A DNA stretch of 64,000 bases from Corynebacterium canis (lineage in GTDB: Bacteria; Actinomycetota; Actinomycetes; Mycobacteriales; Mycobacteriaceae): the NCBI RefSeq assembly GCF_030408595.1, contig NZ_CP047080.1, positions 175,831 through 239,830 on the forward strand, read 5' to 3'. The position numbers were made by a program, and so were the translations under genes. A model generated the notes under the pieces. The model was not told the origin of the DNA and searched no databases. It saw only the letters and a list, made by a program, of their open reading frames with translations. This document shows positions 53,757 to 60,155 of the stretch, piece by piece; the stretch's first letter is position 1, and each line of letters begins with the position of its first letter.

Positions 53757-54422
53757 CTATTGCGGAAGGGGTTCTGAGCAGGCAAGCAGCAGGGTGAGGA
53801 TCATTTCCACGGCATCTTCGTCCTGCAGTATCCCATTTGGGTGTTCGACGGCACGGTTGGGTTGCCGTACTTCTATTTTCCATGCAGAAATACCGGATGC
53901 GCGTAAGGCAATTCCTAATACAGCTTGCGTAATAGCTTCTGGACGCCGGTTGAGTGTCCGCCCCACCTGATTCACAATTAATTCCAACACCTGGGCTACG
54001 CGGAGTACAAACTGTCGATTGATCTCGCGGAATTGCAATGCCCACTCCGGAACCCTCGCGGCGCGGGAAAGGAGCTCATTGTGCAGAATAAACAGTTCCC
54101 GGGTCAGCCCAAGTTCTACCTGGGCTCGGGATAAAAACATAGACACCTTCTGCGCGGCGTCGACCTCGTCGAGGGCCGCCGGAATTGAGCCAGACCAGCT
54201 GGTCACCACGCTATCTAGGCGGCAAATGATCCGCTCGTAGGCATCCTGCGCCACGTGCGAAAACAAATCCTCTTTCGACGCGTAATTAGAATAAAACGCC
54301 CCGCGAGTTAAGCCCGCCTCTTTGCAGATACGCTCTTGGGTACACCCCTCAATGCCGTGCTGCACAATCACGTTGCGAGCTGCCTCAACTAAACGTTGCT
54401 GTGTTCTTAATCGGCTGCTCAT
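53757..54422 (-). CDS. TetR family regulator
   Basis: The 221-residue protein has an N-terminal helix-turn-helix (GCTQERICKEAGLTRGAFYS, then NYASKEDLFSH). The ligand domain is all helical, and ALGIALRASGISAWK-type residues line its C-terminal helices. It lies 202 bp upstream of fas on the same strand, with two palindromes in between. FasR, the acyl-CoA-responsive regulator of fas in corynebacteria, is also TetR-type, but whether this is FasR cannot be decided from sequence alone. Confidence 0.85.
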   Translation of the reverse strand: MSSRLRTQQRLVEAARNVIVQHGIEGCTQERICKEAGLTRGAFYSNYASKEDLFSHVAQDAYERIICRLDSVVTSWSGSIPAALDEVDAAQKVSMFLSRAQVELGLTRELFILHNELLSRAARVPEWALQFREINRQFVLRVAQVLELIVNQVGRTLNRRPEAITQAVLGIALRASGISAWKIEVRQPNRAVEHPNGILQDEDAVEMILTLLLACSEPLPQ

Positions 54423-54516
54423 TCAACCGTCACTTTCAAAACTCGCAGGGCGTCGCGCCAACCAGACAAGCGCACACAAATCATTGTGCCACGCGTGTGG
54501 TTTATCAACGGTCTCT

Positions 54517-54558
54517 ATGGTGAAGTTCGCGTCATCGCAGTGGTGTTCTTCACCATAT
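54517..54558. repeat. Inverted repeat upstream of the tetR-type gene
   Basis: TATGGTGAAG (54517-54526) and CTTCACCATA (54549-54558) are perfect 10-bp arms around a 22-bp loop. No T-run follows. It may be an operator pair or the edge of the repeat cluster that starts here. Confidence 0.5.
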
Positions 54559-54612
54559 TTGCTCCGGCGGGGCACTTGGGGCGTGGTGCGGTGATTTGGT
54601 GAAGTTGAAGCG

Positions 54613-54760
54613 GTTGCTGGGTTCGGCGTTCAGGCAGATTCAGCACGCCGGCCGTCGTGCGATGGTGTTTCCGCAGGACGCCGAACTTGCTCTGTTCGAT
54701 TTGCCTGAGGCAGATCCGGCGGGGCCGATCGTTCGGGATAATTTGACCCTGATCGTCTGG
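54613..54760 (+). repeat. Second palindromic module (type 2), copy 2
   Basis: TTCAGGCAGATTCAGCACG (from 54629) faces TTTGCCTGAGG (54699-54709). The central GGTGTTTCCGCAGGACGCCG is identical to copy 1 at 811-947. Its arms are more diverged than in the other copies. It is followed by 174-bp element copy E. Confidence 0.8.
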
Positions 54761-54789
54761 GAAGCTTCGCCGGCCCTTGCTTGCCGATA

Positions 54790-54963
54790 GGTTGTGTGCA
54801 GCCGTTGACCTGCGATCGTCCGGAATTTCTTCATTGGGCGCCTCAACGAAGAATGGAAGGACCAGCTGCGGCGTTTTCGGCCCAGATTCGTCCGGAATTT
54901 CTTCGTGAGGGCCCCGAATGAAGAATAGAAAGACCAGCCCCAGGTCGGCGGTTGTGCACAACC
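54790..54963 (+). repeat. 174-bp interspersed element, copy E
   Basis: This is a full-length copy. The right end is GGTTGTGCACAACC; compared with other copies one C is changed to T opposite a G, which keeps a G-U pair in the terminal stem. It lies upstream of the tetR-type gene and beside copy F. Confidence 0.9.
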
Positions 54964-55026
54964 CACCGGTGACCTTGGCGGTGGTGTATAACCTACTGCC
55001 GCTGGGCGACTTGGGGGCCGAAACCA

Positions 55027-55165
55027 GCCGACGATTTTCCGCGCTCAGGCAGATTCGACACGCCGGGACGCTAGGGACGGTGTTTCCGCAGGAACGCGAA
55101 ACGGCCGTGTTAGATCTGCCTGAGGCAGATCAGGCGAAGGGGGTTGGTTCGAGAAAGTTCGAACG
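55027..55165 (+). repeat. Second palindromic module (type 2), copy 3
   Basis: The arms CTCAGGCAGATTCGACA (55044-55060) and GTTAGATCTGCCTGAG (about 55108-55124) enclose GGTGTTTCCGCAGGAACGCG. It ends with GGTTCGAGAAAGTTCGAAC, as in copy 1. Confidence 0.85.
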
Positions 55166-55236
55166 CGGCTGCACGGAAATGCCTTGTGAGGCCAGGTGGC
55201 GGGTGATCCGCCGACAGGTCGTGTGCGTTCCGGATA

Positions 55237-55329
55237 GGTTGTGTGCAGCTGTTGACCTGCGATCGTCCGGAATTTCTTCATTGGGCACCTCAACGAAGAA
55301 TGGAAAGACGAGCTGCGGCGTTTTTGGCC
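55237..55329 (+). repeat. 174-bp element copy F, left part (interrupted by the IS element)
   Basis: It runs from GGTTGTGTGCAGCTG to CGGCGTTTTTGGCC, where the IS begins. The remaining 81 bp resume at 56982. Joined without the second target copy they give exactly 174 bp. Confidence 0.92.
55316..55329 (+). repeat. Target site duplication of the IS element, left copy
   Basis: CGGCGTTTTTGGCC (14 bp) is repeated exactly at 56968-56981, on the other side of the element. Confidence 0.9.
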
Positions 55330-55344
55330 TGTCATCTCTCAGGA

Positions 55345-55464
55345 CCTTGGTAACAACCTGTTTCATCACCTTGGTGACAACCTGTCTCATGTCCTTGGTA
55401 ACAGTCTGTCTCATGGCCTTGGATGCAACGAGTCTCATGACCGTGGAAACGATTTTGGTGGTGT
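55345..55464 (+). repeat. Left subterminal array of the IS: five 24-bp repeats
   Basis: CCTTGG starts at 55345, 55369, 55393 and 55417, and CCGTGG at 55441, an exact 24-bp period. The consensus is CCTTGGTAACAACCTGTCTC. They are probable transposase binding sites. Confidence 0.88.
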
Positions 55465-55482
55465 TCGTTTTCAATTAGGTGC

Positions 55483-56856
55483 ATGGTTCGTCCTCTTTCG
55501 CCGAATGTGCGGCGTTTAATTGTTGAATTTGATCCGTGTGCCGCGAACGGCATGAGTATTACGGAGTTTTGTGCGGTTCATGGCATTAGCCGGAAAACGT
55601 ATTATGCGATCAAAAAGCGTTTTGAGCAGGAAGGATTTGGGGCGCTGCATCCGCGGTCGAGTGCGCCGCATAAGCCTGCGACTACCTATGATGAGGCTAC
55701 GGTGTCGATGGTGCTTGCGATGCGGGAGCGGCTTGGCCAATTTGGTTGGGATAATGGGCCGCGATCCATTTGGTATGCGTTGATTGATCAGCCGAATGTG
55801 GTGCAGCCGATTCCTTCGGTGTCGACGATTGCTCGGATTCTGGCTGCTGCGGGTGTGGTCGCGAAGAATCCCCGGAAGCGGCCTCGCTCATCGATAGTGC
55901 GCTTCGAGCGATCCTGTGCCATGGAGTTGTGGCAGCTGGATGCGTTTTCCTATCGGCTCGCTACTCCGGCGGGCACTGTGATCACGATTTACCAGCTCAT
56001 CGATGATGCAACCCGATTTGATGTGGGTACTACGTATGGCACCAAGCCGGAAAATGGGGCAGATGCGTTGAACTGTGTAGTTAACGCGATCCGTGTCTAT
56101 GGGGTACCGCGCCAATTGCTGAGCGATAATGGTGGCGCGTTTAATCAGATTCGCCGGGGCCGGATCACTGCGCTGCATCGGTTTCTTGCCGTCAAGGGTT
56201 GTGAGGCCATTACTGGCCGGGCGGATCATCCCCAAACTCAAGGCAAAAACGAACGCTCCCATCAAACCTTGGTGAAGTTCCTTGATGCGCACAAGCCCAG
56301 TACTGAGGCCAAATTGAAGGAATTGCTCAGTGAATACCGGGAGTACTACAACAACAAGCGGAGGCATCAAGCACTCGGGGGTATGACCCCGAAACAGGCC
56401 TGGGACAGCATCGAACACCGCCCTAGTAGCGGCGAGCCCATCACCCAGGAGCAATTGACTGCAGAGATTGAAAAATACCGGCAGGCCCGTTCGAGCGAGT
56501 CCCCCAGCGCTGCAGATGGCCTCGACCAGGATCCAGCAATGCTGTACATCAAACCCTCGTCCAGACCACGTTTCGCGCTCGCGGGGTACTACATCAATAT
56601 CCCCAAACGGCTTACCGATAAGCACTACTACGTCGTTCACACCGACGATGAATACGCGCTATTCGATTCCGTCGACGGCGTCATGGTCCTGCGAATCCCA
56701 CTGCCACTAAACGTGCTCGGCGAACCGATCGGCGCCACCGTACCCCTTTGGAAAATCATCGGCGCGTACCTCCACGAGGCCCCGCCGTGGTTTCTCAAAC
56801 GACAGCAGCAATGGCTACAACAACACCCCACCGCCGCTGCTGAACTAGAGGATTAA
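55483..56856 (+). CDS. IS481-like transposase (rve/integrase core)
   Basis: The 457-residue protein has an N-terminal helix-turn-helix (MSITEFCAVHGISRKTYYAI) and a second HTH region. The integrase core has the DDE residues Asp153 (ELWQLDAFS), Asp215 (LLSDNGGAF) and Glu257 (TQGKNERSHQTL), and the terminal YYNNKRRHQALGGMTPKQAW. The Asp-Glu spacing is about 41 residues, longer than the usual 35. A C-terminal beta-rich domain of about 100 residues (RPRFALAGYYINIPKRL) follows, which many IS481 proteins have. The frame is intact, so the element may be active. Confidence 0.92.
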   Translation: MVRPLSPNVRRLIVEFDPCAANGMSITEFCAVHGISRKTYYAIKKRFEQEGFGALHPRSSAPHKPATTYDEATVSMVLAMRERLGQFGWDNGPRSIWYALIDQPNVVQPIPSVSTIARILAAAGVVAKNPRKRPRSSIVRFERSCAMELWQLDAFSYRLATPAGTVITIYQLIDDATRFDVGTTYGTKPENGADALNCVVNAIRVYGVPRQLLSDNGGAFNQIRRGRITALHRFLAVKGCEAITGRADHPQTQGKNERSHQTLVKFLDAHKPSTEAKLKELLSEYREYYNNKRRHQALGGMTPKQAWDSIEHRPSSGEPITQEQLTAEIEKYRQARSSESPSAADGLDQDPAMLYIKPSSRPRFALAGYYINIPKRLTDKHYYVVHTDDEYALFDSVDGVMVLRIPLPLNVLGEPIGATVPLWKIIGAYLHEAPPWFLKRQQQWLQQHPTAAAELED

Positions 56857-56874
56857 CTACCCGCTCGCGCGTTA

Positions 56875-56952
56875 CCAAGGTAATGCTACTGGTTGTCACC
56901 AAGGTGATGATACTGATTGTTACCAAGGTGATGGCACAGAGTGTTACCAAGG
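56875..56952 (-). repeat. Right subterminal array of the IS: four 24-bp repeats
   Basis: CCAAGG (complement of CCTTGG) begins at 56875, 56899, 56923 and 56947, again an exact 24-bp period. The array is in inverted orientation to the left one; the outermost repeat ends 15 bp from the IS tip, mirroring the left side. Confidence 0.88.
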
Positions 56953-56967
56953 TCGCGAGATTCTACA

Positions 56968-57062
56968 CGGCGTTTTTGGCCCAGATTCGTCCGGAATTTC
57001 TTCGTGAGGGCCCCGAATGAAGAATAGAAAGACCAGCCCCAGGTCGGCGGTTGCGCACAACT
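56968..57062 (+). repeat. Target duplication, right copy, and right part of 174-bp element copy F
   Basis: 56968-56981 repeat CGGCGTTTTTGGCC. From 56982 the element continues through TTCTTCGTGAGG..GAATGAAGAATAG to its right end GGTTGCGCACAACT. An additional near-palindrome GGTTGTGCGCAATC lies at 57087-57100, as after copy B. Confidence 0.9.
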
Positions 57063-57152
57063 CATCGCGGGGCGGGCGTCGAGGCTGGTTGTGCGCAATC
57101 CATCGGCTGGGTGGTGGTTTGGGGCTAGACGGCGAACGCCTTAGCGCATCCG

Positions 57153-58037
57153 CTATTCGAAGATCACGGTGCGATTGCCGTGCACCTGCACGCGGTCTTC
57201 CAGGTGGAAGCGCAGCCCGCGGGCCAATACCACCTTTTCCGCGTCCCGCCCTAGCCGTTGCATATCGGCCGGGGTGTCCTTATGGCTGACTCGGATGACG
57301 TCTTGTTCGATGATTGGGCCGTCGTCAAGGTCGCTGGTGGCGTAGTGGCAGGTCGCACCAATGAGTTTCACGCCGCGTTTATATGCCTGGTGGTAGGGCC
57401 TGGCCCCCATAAAGGAGGGCAGGAAGCTGTGGTGGATATTGATCGCCCGGCCCGCCCACATCTCGCACAGGTCTGGAGGCAGGATCTGCATAAAGCGGGC
57501 CAAGACGATCGCCTCCGGGTTGTGGGATTCCACGATTGCGGCGACCTGGTCGAAGGCGCGGCGTTTGCCAACGGCATCCTTGGGAAATGGCACGTGGTGG
57601 AACTCGATGCCGTGGTGTTCGGCGATGGGGCGGAGGTCATCGTGGTTGCCGATCACAGCGGCCACATCCATGGGGTAATCGTTTTGCGCCACGCGGCCCA
57701 GCAGATCGTGCAGGCAGTGCCCCTCCCGAGTCACTAAGATAACTGCCTTTTTATGGCGGGAAGTATCCCAAATCCGCCACCGAGAATCCTCGCCCAGTTC
57801 CGCGGCAACCGCACCGAAACGTTCCTTCAATTCGGCGAAGCTGATGCTTATGGAATCCGCGCGCACCGCCTGCCGGGTGAAAAACCAACCGCTGTCCGGG
57901 TCCGTAAAATAACCGGCCTCTGTGATCCACCCTCCGAGCTCCGCGATAAAGGTGGAAAGCCTAGCCACGATGCCCGTGGAATCCGGGCAGCCGAGGGTTA
58001 AAACGTACTGGTGTTCGGAAAGCGAATTGGTGGTCAT
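57153..58037 (-). CDS. purU: Formyltetrahydrofolate deformylase
   Basis: The 294-residue protein has an N-terminal ACT domain (LTLGCPDSTGIVARLSTFIA) and a C-terminal formyltransferase-fold domain. The latter carries NIHHSFLPSFMGARPYHQAY and GATCHYATSDLDDGPIIEQD; the catalytic Asn/His/Asp set is visible. It releases formate and tetrahydrofolate from 10-formyl-THF, balancing one-carbon pools. It lies downstream of the two YbjN-type genes on the same strand. Confidence 0.95.
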   Translation of the reverse strand: MTTNSLSEHQYVLTLGCPDSTGIVARLSTFIAELGGWITEAGYFTDPDSGWFFTRQAVRADSISISFAELKERFGAVAAELGEDSRWRIWDTSRHKKAVILVTREGHCLHDLLGRVAQNDYPMDVAAVIGNHDDLRPIAEHHGIEFHHVPFPKDAVGKRRAFDQVAAIVESHNPEAIVLARFMQILPPDLCEMWAGRAINIHHSFLPSFMGARPYHQAYKRGVKLIGATCHYATSDLDDGPIIEQDVIRVSHKDTPADMQRLGRDAEKVVLARGLRFHLEDRVQVHGNRTVIFE

Positions 58038-58047
58038 TGCTGGGATT

Positions 58048-58488
58048 TTACCCCAGGATGATCCGCATGGCCTCTCGGGTCTGCGTGATGCTCAGATTCA
58101 GGAACTGGTTCAATTGTTCGTCGGTCATACCGGCCCCGATAAGGGCGGCGGTACGGACGATTAACTTGCCATCGTCGAGAATCGCCGTGATATACGGATT
58201 GTCGCTGGCACGTTCGATCTGGGCGTTGGGGGCCTCCATGATCAGCTCGTACACCAGATACTCGTCCGTAACCGTTAGGTCCACCGGTACACCATGGTCC
58301 GCAACGTGCACGCGGTGGCCGCGCACCGGGACGTCGACAAGCCCAATGCCAGTAAAGAAGTCAGCCACGCGCGCGGGGGTCACGTACGGGGTAGCCTCCT
58401 TGGTCAGGAACATCGCGGGGGCGTCCGCATCGGGGAGCAAACCGTTCAAACGTGCAATCTCGGGGTGAAGTTCGGGGCAGTCCTGCAT
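58048..58488 (-). CDS. YbjN-type (type III chaperone-fold) protein, second of pair
   Basis: The 146-residue protein has no signal or membrane segment. The fold signature is DEYLVYELIMEAPNAQ and ILDDGKLIVRTAALIGAGMT, then a helix with FLNLSITQTREAM, as in actinobacterial YbjN proteins. Its role is unknown. It is coupled to the upstream gene by TGATG. The closest partner is the 58488-58889 protein, a paralogue with the same fold. Confidence 0.75.
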   Translation of the reverse strand: MQDCPELHPEIARLNGLLPDADAPAMFLTKEATPYVTPARVADFFTGIGLVDVPVRGHRVHVADHGVPVDLTVTDEYLVYELIMEAPNAQIERASDNPYITAILDDGKLIVRTAALIGAGMTDEQLNQFLNLSITQTREAMRIILG

Positions 58489-58889
58489 CAGTTATTCTCC
58501 TTGAGCGCGCGGGTCAATGCGGCGGCCTGGCGTAGGGAAGTACACACAAAATTATGAAGCTGGGCCAAGGTGTAGGGGGTGGAGCCGTCTAGAATCGCCT
58601 CGCCAGCAACCTCGATCGGCAGGGCCTTCATGCCCGGATTCGCAATGTTCCACCGCTCGCAGGCCTGCGGGTCCGCCGTGAAACCATCCGTGAAATGCAC
58701 CATTGCGTTATAAATATTGAAGCCTGGGTCGTAGGCGAACGTTACCTGGTACCCCTCTTGGTGGACGTGAAACGCCGTGCCGGAGGCATCGGGTTCGAAA
58801 GCGAGATCCTCCACTCCGAAAATGATTGGTAGCGCCTTCGTTCGAAGTGACAAATCGGGCTCTGTGGGCTTGCCTTTGCCGCGGGCCAT
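58488..58889 (-). CDS. YbjN-type (type III chaperone-fold) protein, first of pair
   Basis: The 133-residue protein has a Lys-rich start (MARGKGKPTEPDLS), then strands GYQVTFAYDPGFNIYNAMVH and a C-terminal helix LHNFVCTSLRQAAALTRAL. Pairs of YbjN genes next to purU are seen in corynebacteria. The start is ATG with an AGGAG ribosome binding site. The two products may form a heterodimer (inference). Confidence 0.72.
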   Translation of the reverse strand: MARGKGKPTEPDLSLRTKALPIIFGVEDLAFEPDASGTAFHVHQEGYQVTFAYDPGFNIYNAMVHFTDGFTADPQACERWNIANPGMKALPIEVAGEAILDGSTPYTLAQLHNFVCTSLRQAAALTRALKENN

Positions 58890-58986
58890 AACGACTCCTC
58901 ATAAGTGGTATACAACGATTCCAAACGTTAGCGTGTCGTAAGGGCGCTTACAAGGAGAAACGGCGAGACTGTGGTGGGATTAATGT

Positions 58987-59532
58987 ATGAACGAAATAGC
59001 ACTTACCGCCCTCGCCCCCGCCACGTCCGCCGCTGATGTGCGTAGCTTGCTTGCCGACGCCCGCGCGCACGACGTCGATACTGTGGTCATCGCGCCGCAC
59101 CTCCTGCACGCCGCCGGGGAACGCCCCCGTGTTCGAATCGTATCTACGGCGGGTTGGCCCACCGGGAACCATCACATATTGGTGAAATGCGCCGAAGCGC
59201 GGCTTGCCGTGCAATGTGGGGCGAGCGAGATTATTTTGGTGCCGGATTTGGCGAACCTACAAGACCAAAACGCGCTGATCGCCGAAGTGGTTGCCGTGCG
59301 GGAGGCGGTGCCGCATCCGGCAATGCTGATCGTTGCGTTGCGGGCCCCAGATCCGGCGATGGTAGAGACGGCCCGCATGGCTGGGGCCGATAGGCTGCTG
59401 ATCTTGGATGCGGTGGCTGCAGATCTTGCCGCCGTCGGTGGCTCGGCGGGTGAGGTTTGGGCCCTTGGGGAAGATGAGGCCGCGCTATTGGATGCGGGCG
59501 CAAGCAAAGTGCTTATGGAACGAGGGGCTTAG
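58987..59532 (+). CDS. DeoC-like TIM-barrel protein lacking catalytic residues
   Basis: The 181-residue protein resembles deoxyribose-phosphate aldolase in VSTAGWPTGNHHILVKCAEA and AVQCGASEIILVPDL. In true DeoC the Schiff-base lysine sits in a KTSTG motif after AGAD; here the same place reads AGADRLLILDAV. The Asp of the E(I)D motif is also replaced (SEIILVPD). It is about 40 residues shorter than typical DeoC. Aldolase activity is unlikely. The gene takes the deoC place beside purU in corynebacteria. Its stop overlaps the convergent ABC gene by 4 bp. Confidence 0.65.
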   Translation: MNEIALTALAPATSAADVRSLLADARAHDVDTVVIAPHLLHAAGERPRVRIVSTAGWPTGNHHILVKCAEARLAVQCGASEIILVPDLANLQDQNALIAEVVAVREAVPHPAMLIVALRAPDPAMVETARMAGADRLLILDAVAADLAAVGGSAGEVWALGEDEAALLDAGASKVLMERGA

Positions 59533-60155
59533 GTGTGGGTTAGCGCTATGTTTTGGTCGGCGTAGGACATGACCAGCGGGTCATGGGTGGCGACGATCAC
59601 CGTCGCGCCGTCGATAGTCATCTGCTTGAGGTGATTGAGCACAACGATGGAGTTTGCCTCATCGAGGGCGCCCGTAGGTTCGTCGGCGAGGATGAGGGGA
59701 GGACGCTTCAACAAAAGTCTGGTAAGGGCGACGCGTTGCTGCTCGCCACCGGAAAGCTCGAACACGGGGCGGTTGCCATAGCGGGAAAGGCCTACGGTGT
59801 TCAAGGCTTCGTCGATAAGGTTTTTGCGGGGGCGGAACCAACCCATAGCGAGCGCCACATTGTTGTACACGGTTTTATCCGGGACGAGGGCGTAATCCTG
59901 AAACAGGTAGCCCACCGTATTGCGGCGGAACTTTAACAAACCGCGCGAACCTAGCTGGGTAATCTCCTTCCCCGCCACCGTGATTGAGCCAGCGGAAGGC
60001 TGAATCAGGCCGCCCAGGCAATTCAGCAACGTGGACTTGCCAGAACCCGAGGAACCGGTGAGCGTAGTGACCGTCCCAGGTACACATTGGAAATCTAGGC
60101 CAGAAAATACGGTGTAATTACCAAAGCTCTTAGACAAATCATTCACGGTAAGCAC
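59529..60155 (-). CDS. ABC transporter ATPase, bacteriocin-export (lactococcin 972) type
   Basis: The 208-residue ATPase has Walker [18 protein letters not shown]-loop YLFQDYALV, signature [18 protein letters not shown], Walker [16 protein letters not shown] and a switch His in [11 protein letters not shown] 60155 lies inside the end of the permease gene (17-bp overlap) and has an AAAGAAG ribosome binding site; the longer frame to 60206 is less likely. Pairing with a DUF1430-type permease points to the bacteriocin export or immunity group. Confidence 0.82.
   Translation of the reverse strand: MLTVNDLSKSFGNYTVFSGLDFQCVPGTVTTLTGSSGSGKSTLLNCLGGLIQPSAGSITVAGKEITQLGSRGLLKFRRNTVGYLFQDYALVPDKTVYNNVALAMGWFRPRKNLIDEALNTVGLSRYGNRPVFELSGGEQQRVALTRLLLKRPPLILADEPTGALDEANSIVVLNHLKQMTIDGATVIVATHDPLVMSYADQNIALTHT

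Larger units (their letters stand above)
55330..56967 (+). mobile_element. IS481-like insertion sequence, 1638 bp
   Basis: The ends are 5'-TGTCATCTCTC...GAGATTCTACA-3', the TGT/ACA termini of the family. Imperfect terminal inverted repeats are followed by CCTTGGTAAC 15 bp from each tip. It is flanked by a 14-bp target duplication, within the range known for IS481. It encodes one transposase. It sits inside 174-bp element copy F. The intact target duplication suggests a recent insertion. Confidence 0.9.

Noticed and set aside
55345..55464. The 24-bp repeat array considered as a CRISPR or iteron origin
   Set aside because: It is mirrored at the other end of the same IS at equal distance from the tip, which identifies it as part of the transposon ends.
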